Below, piece after piece: positions 53,103 to 62,691 of a stretch of DNA of 64,000 nucleotides. The stretch covers positions 868,001 to 932,000 of the forward strand of contig PZJY01000012.1 of NCBI GenBank assembly GCA_031472005.1. The letters run 5' to 3'. The notes under the pieces are model-generated. The model searched no databases, was not told the DNA's origin, and worked only from the letters and a program-made list of their open reading frames with translations. The number at the start of each line of letters is the position of its first letter. Position 1 is the first letter of the stretch. Source of the stretch: Tetracladium setigerum. Taxonomy: Eukaryota > Ascomycota > Leotiomycetes > Helotiales. The position numbers were made by a program, and so were the translations under genes.

Positions 53103-54232
53103 GACCACTTTCTGTTTCGTTCTCGAATAGCTAGGTTACTAGAGACCACTTGGACAACCGGTGATATTAGGGTTTGATATCTGCGCAGGCCAGCCGGTAA
53201 AACCGAGCAATTACGCCTCCGAGAGGTTATATCGTCGAGTGGAGTAGGATTAAAGTACACCAGCTATTCCAAGAGACTCCTAAGAACCTCTTTTGGGCAG
53301 AGGTAATTGCTCAGGATTCAGTAGTTGACACTCACAGTCGCCCGAAAGACTACGAATCTACCCTGGTACACCACCGAAAACTCTCCTCCTTGTAGATTCA
53401 AGGCTTCTTGTCACCAGAATACCACTGTTACAATTCGCACTCCTCCTACCACCTGTACGTCACCAGTATCACTCCTCCTTATCCCTTCATCTCACCAGTG
53501 CAATCACCGGTACGTCTCCCAAAGTCACCCCACTCGACTCAACTTTCAACGACGGCTACTCGTCAACTTCCATCGCCACCTCCTCCTTCCTCTCCCCCTC
53601 AATTCGATAGACAAGCCGATCCGATTCCGATTACTGAAGTCCAAACTCAATGTATTATTCGGCAAATACAAGAAATGAAAGAGATAATCCACCAGTGAAA
53701 AAGAGAGCGAGACCAATATTACCGGTTACCGTTCAAGTTCCTCCGCCATAAACCACACATCACCTCGAATGATGTCGAGAGAAAGTAGAGGGTGGTGTTG
53801 AGAGAAAGCGGAGGATGGTGTTGAGAAAGTGAGGATGACATAGCCTTCTTTGTTGCTGAGTGATAGCAGGGGCGAGGTGTTGCGTGAAAGTGAACGCGTT
53901 TTTAAACACAAAATTGAGTGATCGCCTGTGCAAAGCTGAGGGCAGAGGACGCGTCTTCGTGTGGTGAGTCAACTTCACCTTCTGTCTTTCACTTTCACTT
54001 CTTCTCGTGATATTGCTCGCTTGCACACGTCAAGATCGACCCAACCAAACCAAGAAAACAATCCATCTACCTCGACATCCAACTTCAAACTGCCATTCAT
54101 CTCATCTTTCTTCATTATCCACTCCCACCAACTCATTCGAAACTTCATCCATCTCGACATCCAAATTTCGAGCTTCTGTCCATCTCATCTTTCTTCATCA
54201 TCCACTCCCATCAACACATTCGAAACTTCATC
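53103..54232. other. Repeat island: possible element leader and gag-like scraps, no intact gene
   Basis: 53400-53698 (+) has a Pro/Ser/Thr-rich open stretch ending ITEVQTQCIIRQIQEMKEII, which could be the start of a gag-like protein but stops at once. 53748-53766 shares a word with 50732-50750. 53960-54232 looks like a C-rich leader to the remnant gene at 54233. Confidence 0.3.
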
Positions 54233-54956
54233 ATGGACAGAAAACACAAGAATGAAGCTCCACATGATGCTAGCAGAGCAAAGCGGGAAGCCTACGGTGA
54301 ACCTATCGATGAGCATTTCGCAAGTATCCGTAAAGAGATGAATTCCCTCACCTTCAGAGGCAACCCAGACGCAGGTCAGAACATATTGACCTTTGCAAAT
54401 AAAAGTGTAGGGCTTATCAGACCTGGCGCCGGGCTCTTGGGAAACGAATAAGAGGAAGAAGAGTTCCATGAGAGGTTGGACCGGGAACGAGCTGCTATGA
54501 AAGGTGTGATATCCTGAGAAGCAAGTTGGAGTACAATATGCTGACATTCCAGCAGAGGCTCAATTGAGAGTTAAACACGACAAAGCACAGCTTGCGTACG
54601 AGGAAGAACAGTTTGGCAATGATTACGTAGAAATGCCTGACGGGAAGATCATTGGTATATGGGAGTTCCTAGGCCCAGCCTCGGATCGTAGAATTGTACC
54701 TCGTCCTTCTCCCCATGCAAAAACAACGAACTAATATCTGTCAAATTAGAAACGACTTTACGAGGTTGACCTACTTGAAGATCCGGTCAACATGGCTATT
54801 CATCCTCGAGATTTCCAATTGAAGATAACGGCACAAGCTCTACATTGCCTCAAAGGCCCAATGAAGCTGTTTCTGAATGGAAGCGAGATGGGTGTCGGCA
54901 ATATTTTATCATCTATCTTGGTCATGTGGGTAATGAAAGATGATATATTCCTCTGA
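54233..54956 (+). pseudogene. Broken three-exon gene of unknown family
   Basis: Starts MDRKHKNEAPHDASRAKREA and runs to GLIRPGAGLLGNE, then TAA. Coding texture continues in the same frame past the stop (EEEEFHERLDRERAAMK) to a good GT donor near 54503. A next exon (after ACATTCCAG) reads AEAQLRVKHDKAQLAYEEEQ and FGNDYVEMPDGKII. A last piece (KRLYEVDLLEDPVNMAIHPR; QALHCLKGPMKLFLNGSEMG) follows a plausible acceptor but in a different phase. The TAA could come from CAA by a C-to-T change (RIP). Alternatively the short 72-aa frame is itself a small gene. The family is not recognised. Confidence 0.4.
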
Positions 54957-54992
54957 TGTAATAGTGTTCTGGCGACTGTACGTGCCGTTACA
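54949..54992. repeat. Fragment matching the LTR candidate (direct orientation)
   Basis: 44 bp matching 52898-52941 at about 36 of 44 positions, ending in the identical 15-mer GTACGTGCCGTTACA. The offset is 2051 bp. Confidence 0.6.
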
Positions 54993-55139
54993 CTTTTACG
55001 ATAATCTTTTACCTATATAATGATACATTAGAATAACATAAACAATAATAGTTTATATATAAAGCCTTTATTTCTCATTTGCTTTAAATTCTAAATACTT
55101 AAATACTTCACAAATCGAAGAATCGAAATAAATAAATAA

Positions 55140-55400
55140 AAGATAAATCCTAAAAATTCGAAGAATTGGAAAAGTCGAAAAGTCGAAAAGTCGAGAAATT
55201 GAGAAATCGTAAAATCAAAAAGTGATCGAGGTGGCTGTGCCTTAACAACTCACTCCTCTCCTCGGCTCTAAAACGATTCGAAGTACAGACATTTTGCTTC
55301 TCTTTACTATCGAGCTCAACGTTAAGAGATAATTACCTTGTTTAAAAAGTCGAAACGTTGAAAAGTCGAAAAATAAAAAAAAATGTAAAAATGTGATAAT
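55140..55400 (-). repeat. Dispersed repeat copy B (inverted relative to copy A)
   Basis: On the minus strand the order is a CGACTTTT-type tract, a core containing GAGCTCGATAGTAAAGAGAA, then another CGACTTTT tract (55158-55217). It aligns with copy A at 52460-52560. Differences are largely G/C in B versus A/T in A. Confidence 0.6.
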
Positions 55401-55633
55401 ACCAAACAAAAAATGTAGCGTTGAGACACGAGTTCGTAAGGGTACACCATACAAGGGACTTCTCTCATATATGATTTTTTGTTGCCCGTTTCTTATCGTT
55501 GATTTATTTAGAAATTACCACATGAACTATCTAGGTGAAAGATATACTAGGTAGCCAAAGCACCAAGATATCATCTCAAATACTAAATATGTAAACTAAA
55601 GATCCCTCATGTGCAGCATGTGAAAAAGTCCAA

Positions 55634-58374
55634 CTAACCATCCCCAACTCCCCAACCACCAGCAGTAACATAGTTATCACTCAACACTTCCACCTCGACA
55701 GCATCCACATCCCCCATCCCATTCCTCCCAGCCATTCTCTCGACAATGACCCACAGCCCACCCTGGTGACCAATTTCTGGCCCAACATCTAAGTCCACCG
55801 TGCGTATGCCCATCGGCGCATCACTGAACTCGCCTTCCTCTCCATTACCCGAAACATGCAAGACTGTCTTGTTCGGTCCCTGGCCCTTCTCCAAGCTCAT
55901 CCTTAAAAGCGGGCGAGCTTTGGAAGATGGTCCCCTCTGCGGTTTGGAACGAGCTACTACGCGAAGCCTGGTCAGACGTGAGATGGTTATTGGCGCTAAC
56001 ATTCTGTCGACGCCATCTCTGAAGACGAGACCGGGGAGTTGTAAACTCAATCGACCAGCGGTCTCGGCTAGAATGGGCTTGACGATACATGGTATCATGC
56101 TGCCTACTCTCAACGTGAAATTTCCCGTTTGTCCCGCTTCAAAAGTCGAACAGACAATAGTGTATTTCCCCGGGCGACATTCGAGAGGGAAGCAAAAGCG
56201 CAACCGCGTCTATAATCTCCCGATCCACCGACGATATCTCGAGATGTTACAGCCGAGACTCGCTCGCCGCCTGCCCAGACCAATTTGGCATGTACAGCGA
56301 GCTCTTCTTGGTCGGATTCGAGAACTAGGGTCAGGTCGGTGGAGGAGGGGACAACAATGCTATATTGTGGGTTGAGAGGGTAGGAAGATGCACTGGCGTT
56401 TCCACCAGCTGTACGTGATGTCCATGCCCCGTTGTGGGAGGTACAGTGAGAGAGGCGGTCGGTTGCTGTTTCGATACTCAGAGGTTGGCGAGAGAAGAAT
56501 GAAAGCGTGAAGGAATATTTTGGTAGGGGAAGGCCGTGCTCAGCGACTACTATTGTGTACATTTCCTGAGGGAGGACTTCAAGTCTTGCAAGTGTTTGAG
56601 GGGAGTCGACGTATGCTCCACGATACAAGGCTCCATCGGAGAGGTAGACCCTTCGCCCTGCAGCGGTGAATATGTAGAGGCTTATATAGCCCAAGGCGCT
56701 GGAGGAGGACGACGATGTGTTGACTTTGCTTTTGACAATGGCTTGGTCGTCAGTCTGAAAATGTCGACTTACGAGAATCCAGACCGTATCTTTTTGGGTA
56801 CAGCTGATGGTGTATTGAGGGTTGTGAGTGAAGGAGCCAGAAATTTTCATCTGTGGGAGGGTCCAAGAGAAGTGATGGTCTTGTCGGTGGAGGAAGAGCC
56901 CAGGATTCCAATTCAGGTACAGCGATTCAAAATGTTGAATGACATCTTCGAAAGTAATCCAGAATGTGCCCTGGGCAGTTGCTGGATCATCTGGAAGAGC
57001 AGACCGAAGTTCTTGTGTCCATGCTTCCCTTTCCTCGTCTGATTCGGGAATGTAGAGGGATTTCTTCCAAACCATGCCGTCACACCATGGATTTTTCACC
57101 AGGAGCAGTCGTTGTGAACCAATGAGTTTCATATCCAACACAGCGTAGTCATGTAGACCTGCTAAGCCCAGAGCTTTCTCTTCTCTGCGAGATAGCTTGC
57201 CTGTTCCTAGGGTAATCATTACATCCCCGTATCCGAATCCGTTAAAGATCCGGTTCCACAGATGCTCAATTTGGACATCGTCACTGTTCATTTTAGTTTT
57301 GTCTAGATGCTCTGACGTGAATTTGCTTACCTCCGAAGAAACACTTGTTCGGGAATCCATCCAGACAATACCCACAAGTCTGTGCCGGAGTTGGAGCCAG
57401 GGAAATCATATCCGCCTCTAACTTTCAAGTAGGCCTTCTCTACCAAAGCAGGCCAGAGAAGTTGAGGGTTGTTTCGATCAATAACATGGAGACTTCGGGA
57501 TGTATTGGAGGCAGGGAGTCGATCATCAATGGTTACTCGCCTTGAACACCCGTTGAAGTGGAGCCGAAGTATGTATTTGCCGTTCTTTGAGACTCGAGGT
57601 CCAACTTTGAACTTATGAGCAGGGTAACATATCGAAGTGAGAAGCTTGATCGCGATTAGCAAGGTTCTTGGATTTTATGACAGGTGTCAAAACATACGGT
57701 TCCATGGCCCTTTGAGGCGCGCGCTGTCCCGGCACATAGACTGGCAACAACCGAGCAATCAGTGGTGATGTCTTGGACAAGGTCAAAGCCGTCCACCGGA
57801 GCCATCAAGAGATCATCATTGAGCTCAGAAGGTTTCTTAAAATTCTCATGAGGTCTTCTCCAACCAGCAAAGATCTCTCTCTGGGCATCTGAAAGCTCTA
57901 AATCTGTAGCGTCCCTGGCAATGTTAGCTTTGAGACTTCTGTCACCAGTTAAGATGGAACCAACGTGTAATACTGCGATCCGTTGCTCTGTTCCTCAAAG
58001 ACAGAGTCTGCTGGATCCGTTGTCCAGGGAGGGAAAATGAAACCATGCAGCCTCGAACCCTCGAGTAGTATAATCTCTTCTCGTTTTGAGATGGCTCTCT
58101 CCGACCGTGGCGCCGCCAGGATGTTTTGATTGATGGATTTGGGTGTCCATTCAGAAGCCTTCTTGATTTCCTCCGCTCGGTCGAGCAGTTCGATACACTT
58201 GTCTCGAAGCCTCTTTCGTTCCTTATCATTACTTGCCAACTTGGTGGACTTCATGTAAAATTCAGCAGCATGGCTGGCATTTTCAAATGCTTCCTCTCTG
58301 GTGAGTGACTTGTCAATGCTCGCTTCAGCTTTCTAGCACAGAGGTTAGAAGTTGTAGAAATGGAAAATATTAAT

Positions 58375-58411
<37 letters not shown>

Positions 58412-58437
58412 TTACACACCTTGGCCTTGACCTCCAT
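55634..58437 (-). CDS. palB: Calpain-like cysteine protease PalB/Rim13 (ambient pH signalling), one-base frame break
   Basis: Five exons on the minus strand: 58437-58420 (MEVKAK), 58332-57965, 57914-57698, 57644-57331 and 57283-55634; 855 aa after repair. An N-terminal MIT domain (KLASNDKERKRLRDKCIELL) is followed by the calpain core with catalytic Cys in DITTDCSVVASLC, substrate-groove motifs (GKYILRLHFNGCSRRVTIDD; KAYLKVRGGYDFPGSNSGTD; LWVLSGWIPEQVF), catalytic His in GLHDYAVLDM and Asn in VKNPW. Two C2-like domains follow. PalB cleaves PacC/Rim101 at ESCRT-III sites in response to alkaline pH. The frame breaks at CCCC 56168-56171 (GGGG in the gene); one more G links SLSNVARG to KYTIVCSTFEAGQTG. 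Intron 1 contains a GAAA microsatellite. Confidence 0.94.
58376..58405. repeat. (GAAA)n microsatellite in palB intron 1
   Basis: About seven AAAG units on the + strand inside the first intron (58333-58419), forming its pyrimidine tract on the coding strand. Confidence 0.9.
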
Positions 58438-58963
58438 GGTACCTCGCCTGTGAAGTTTGGTGCCGGCTTCTTTCTACCTCGGAAAGTTGGGGTTGTGCTG
58501 GGGTCGTTGGAGATACAGTACTGCGAAAGTCTGGCTGGCATTGATTGATTGGCGACGCTCTCCGGTCCGCTTGAGCGGCTTCGCAGGCTCACAAGTTCAG
58601 TTCTCGAGTCAACTGCCCGGCCAAAAGACGGCATTTGTCGTCATCGCTAATCCGGCCGCCGTAGAGCAACCGAGGCTCTTGATGCATTGCCGATTGCTGT
58701 GAACTTTTGGTTTAAATCTCTATTTCACTTGTCCATTCATTCCCTGTTTGTTTCTCTTGGGAAGTTGTTTGCCAACTTCCATTCTAGCTTCGTGCACATC
58801 CAAGGCAAAAAATTGGAGAGCAATTCTTTATGCGATAACACGAATTCAAACTACTTCGTACCCCTCAGTCCGACCAGTGTCCGGGAGCGTCCAGCAAACC
58901 TCAATCCCCCTCACCTCTTCTACAATTCTCAAAAAGTTGCGGATTATAGATTAAGGCATTGTA
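58438..58963. promoter_or_regulatory. Divergent promoter region between palB and the carrier gene
   Basis: 526 bp separates the two start codons. No PacC site (GCCARG) cluster stands out to the eye, and no gene is supported. Confidence 0.45.
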
Positions 58964-60147
58964 ATGGCCGGACAATCAAAGGAAGCGGCGATACCGCCAT
59001 GGGGTTTGGCTGTCGCAGGAGCTACAGGTGCTGTTATTGCGAACGCGCTGGTATATCCTCTGGACATGTGAGAATCCATGCCAAACCCCAAATTGCAACA
59101 TACATGCGCCTAATTCAAAACTGACAATCTGCTAGTGTTAAAACAAGACTACAAGTTCAAGTCAAGAGGAAGCCAACCGACGCGGAGCCTGCAGATGGCT
59201 CTGTCCACTACACTTCAACATGGCATGCGATTTCAAAGATTGTCGAGGATGATGGCTTCCTCGGACTGTACTCGGGAGTCAATGGTGCTCTACTCGGAGT
59301 TGCGTCTACAAATTTTGCATATTTCTACTGGTATTCGATTGTGCGAACCCTCTACCTCAAATCACAAACAACACCAAAACCTCCTGGAACCCTGATCGAA
59401 TTATCACTGGGTGCTGCGGCAGGAGCTGTTGCACAGGTTTTTACCATCCCAGTTGCCGTGATCACGACTCGCCAACAAACACAAAGCAAAATTGAGAGGA
59501 AAGGAATGGTGGATACAGCCAAGGAGGTTATAAACAGCGAGGATGGCTGGAGTGGGCTGTGGAGAGGTCTCAAGGCCAGTTTGGTGTTGGTGGTCAACCC
59601 TGCTATCACATATGGTGCATACCAGAGACTGAGAGAGGTTATCTTTCCCGGAAAGCTCAACCTGAGGCCTTCAGAGGCATTCTGTGCGTACTTATTCTTC
59701 ACGAATTCCGATGTCAAGTAGCTAACTATCTCTTAGTACTAGGAGCCTTGTCCAAATCACTTGCTACACTCGCTACACAGCCCTTGATTGTGGCTAAGGT
59801 TGGCTTACAATCAAAACCACCAGCATCTCGAAATGGAAAGCCTTTTAAGAGTTTCATTGAAGTCATGAACTTTATCATTCAAAATGAAGGCTTGCTGGGC
59901 CTCTTCAAAGGTATCGGGCCACAGATATCCAAAGGCCTTATTGTGCAAGGTCTTCTGATGATGACCAAGGAAAGGTAGGCTTGAAAATCCATGACCGATA
60001 AGAAAAGCGCTAACGGGTGATAGAATGGAACTCATGTTCATCCTTCTCTTCAGATACTGGAGAAAGGTCAAGTCGGAACAACTCCAGAAAGTCGCAGAGC
60101 TCGCTGCCTCAAAAGCCAAACAGACTCTGCCAGTGTTAACGAAGTAG
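58964..60147 (+). CDS. ANT1: Peroxisomal adenine nucleotide carrier (PMP47/Ant1, SLC25A17-like)
   Basis: Four exons: 58964-59067, 59136-59683, 59737-59974 and 60024-60147; 337 aa, intact. It is a mitochondrial-carrier-family protein with three repeats. Signature PX[DE]XX[KR] motifs appear as YPLDIVKTRLQ (across intron 1), IPVAVITTRQQ and QPLIVAKVGLQ. The degenerate second and third signatures, plus EDDGFLGLYSGVNGALLG and NFAYFYWYSIVR, match the peroxisomal PMP34/PMP47 branch rather than ADP/ATP carriers of mitochondria. It would import ATP into peroxisomes for fatty-acid activation. The extreme C-terminus is a basic helix (FRYWRKVKSEQLQKVAELAA). Peroxisomal location is inferred from family membership. 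Confidence 0.9.
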
Positions 60148-61375
60148 ATGAATAGTATTTGGTGGATAACTTGAATGCCTCTTATTCTAGGGTTTGGTAG
60201 CTGGCGGTTGAGTATCTCGGCTCCAGATTTGGGGTCGGACGGAGTTTTGCAGACAGGCAGGCTCCATACGTCGATTGGAGAGTTTGGAAAGAGGGCAATG
60301 TGCTTTTGTTTGGCCTTGCCGAAAGTAAATCTTTAGAGTCTCACGATACGCGTGGATGTTAGCATAGTGAAATGAACATTTAGAAACTACATAACCTAGT
60401 TACCTGGCTGTCCTTACAATTTTGTCTGATTGCCATTAATTACTCCAGTGGATGTAGGATTTCAGTGAATAGGGCAGAGTGGTGCACCTCGCAATAACTT
60501 TACAACGAGTATTAAAAGCCTTTCCATAGGTAAGATTACTTACTAGGTAGTAACAGGACTTTTTTGCCCCTAGAACAGTGGGAGAGAAATCTTTAAACAT
60601 ATATTTAATATCTGCACATTGTTGATACTTACTAATAAAATCACTGGGGTAATCCAGATTGAGATTGCTAGCTTCCGAAATTTTAAGTTAATAGAATTTC
60701 GAGGCAACAAACACAAAAGATTTCTTCTTGCCCAACACTTTCTGTGTCTCTTACCGTCCCTTGTCATTTCTATCCCGCGCGAGTTTTTGATCAGAAGCCA
60801 GCTCAGGAATGCTATTTGCATGCTTAAATTGAATGGTTGCTTATTGAAAGCAGTGTTGCTGTTGGTCTATTTAAACAATAAAGGGTTTGATCACTTTCAG
60901 TTGAGACTTTTTATTGGATAGTTTGGTAGACTTTTTCTTTCTTTTAAATTTAACTACCAAGTGAGGTTGGAGTACTTTCCTCCCTGATTTTTGGCCTGAT
61001 TCCATAAAGTATTGCTCCGTCATTGTGATGTGCTGATGTGCTAGCATGGCGGAACATGTGGACTTGGATTTTGGAGGTACTTGCGCATCATCATGGACTG
61101 CCAAAATTCCGTAGTCTTTTCAGCATTGTGCTCCATTGAAGGCTTCTCGAGCGCTGGCTGGTGTGCCTGGTGTGCCATTCATGAACCCCAGGCCCAGAAA
61201 GACCTGTGGGGCTATAGGCCATTTGAAATTTGAAGTCAATTACCTCTAATTTCTGGCCTTCGCCCCACAAGGCCCAACAAGAACTTCCAAAGTCGGCATT
61301 ATTGCGACATCGAGAGACCCTCTTGTCCTTGGTTCTTCCAGTTTGCAAAAGTCCTGTCTTTTGGGTTTTGTGCTC
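60148..61375. other. AT-rich intergenic stretch, no supported gene
   Basis: About 60400-61000 is AT-rich with ATATATTTAATAT-like words and may be an old repeat. A minus-strand frame 61104-60871 (TEQYFMESGQKSGRKVLQPH) has no known family. A tandem GTGATGTGCTGATGTGCTAG lies at 61025-61044. Confidence 0.4.
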
Positions 61376-61947
61376 TCAGTTCTGTCTCGGCTTGACAATC
61401 CCATCATGAACAATATAGTAGACAACCGTACTATCATCATGAAGCGTCGCCAGCAAAATCCTCTTCTGCCTATTCCTGCCCTGCCACTGGTGACCAACTG
61501 TGCTCTCGGCTTCATCATCACCCACCTCCTCTCCACCCGGAGGAACTACATCCAGCGCGTCAAAGACAGCCGCAAACTTCGCCAGGCTCAACTTTTCCTG
61601 TAGTTGCGTGGGCAGCACCCATTCCCGCTCGGGTGGTATTCAATCTTCTCCCCGCTGGCGTGTTCTGCCTTTAAGATCTCAACTTGTTCGTCTGGGTGGA
61701 CGTAGGCTCGTCGTGGTGGGAGGCCGGATATGATGGGTCGTGGGAGTGGTCGTTGGGTTAGGGTGGAGTGGGTGTGTATGGTGAGGGAAGTCCAGTCATG
61801 TTGGTACTGGAGGTCGTGTAGAATGGTAGATGCGAGGTGGTGTAGGTATGCTGGATGAGTTGAATCCGATGTTCCTGTCTTTAAGGATTCGAGTGTCTCT
61901 TGTAGAGAAGAAGTAGGCGGTAGATCTGCGGTGGCCGAGGGAGCCAT
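61376..61947 (-). CDS. SEN15: tRNA-splicing endonuclease subunit Sen15, one-base frame break
   Basis: Single exon of 190 aa after adding one base. The first part reads ASTILHDLQYQHDWTSLTIH and PRPIISGLPPRRAYVHPDEQ. After the break the other frame gives EREWVLPTQLQEKLSLAKFA, NRQKRILLATLHDDSTVVYY and IVHDGIVKPRQN, the characteristic C-terminus of fungal Sen15. The break maps to GGG 61631-61633 (CCC in the gene, context CACCCGAG); a fourth C joins EYHP to EREWVLP. Sen15 is a structural subunit of the heterotetramer that removes introns from pre-tRNAs, such as the tRNA-Glu at 1759-1850. It is essential in yeast, so a true null is unlikely. Confidence 0.9.
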
Positions 61948-62691
61948 GCTTGCGAAGTGGAAGGGTGTTGTTGTTGACTTTAATTTCTGGTCATAAAAAG
62001 TTTTGAGGCTCTTGATGGATCTCGTGCAGTAGTGTCATAAATTCCCCAGACTCCACGTCCACATCCGTAGCTCGTACTCGTGTAGACTTTGCCGATTTGA
62101 TCACTTTGTCCGAACATACAGTACAGCTTGCGCCTCGCACGTCAATCATGAAAAGTCAATCCCAACTAGACCATGATTAGCTGTTAGCCTACTACTGTAT
62201 AATCTGGTCCAAGTCGGCTGAGATTCCCGAACTGGAGAAATATAAACCTACGGAGGAAAGCAAGGCAAAGCGTTCGCAGCGAGTACGAAAGTGTACGAAA
62301 TACGGGCCTACTAACGCCGTAACGCGTAACGAGTTCTCCACGTACGTAGCCAGGCCAAGAGCATTGCTCTAGAATGCTCCGTAGAACCCTCAACCATGTT
62401 GAAGTTTAAAAGATGAGACCTCCCCCAAACATTCAAGTATTCTAGAATTAATGCCCACGCTGCATTGTTGTTCAAGCATCTTCATCCTCTTCTTCTACTT
62501 GTACTTTTATGGAGTAATTGCTCCTTGGGATCCTTGTCTATTCACAGCCCTCAACCTTCTGACGTCGTCAAGTTTGAATGTGCTGATCATAATTGGACTT
62601 GGCAAGTTGGCGCCTCATTTCAGCTATTCTCCGGCAATCTAGCCCGTGAAAGACACCAAGCCCATATTTGTTTTGCCTCCTGGAGTTCAAA
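61948..62691. promoter_or_regulatory. Divergent region between SEN15 and the DUF2985 gene
   Basis: 745 bp between the two start codons. No gene is seen. The inverted words GTACGAAAGTGTACGAAA at about 62284-62301 form a short tandem. Confidence 0.4.

Noticed and set aside
53325..53698. Pro/Ser-rich + frame as an intact gag gene
   Set aside because: It stops after about 100 codons, lacks a zinc knuckle and has no polymerase downstream.
57915..57964. Apparent frame break in palB after QYYT
   Set aside because: A 50-nt intron with donor GTTGGT, branch AGCTAAC and acceptor GCCAG joins the frames (QYYT to DATDLELSDAQRE), so no missing base is needed here.
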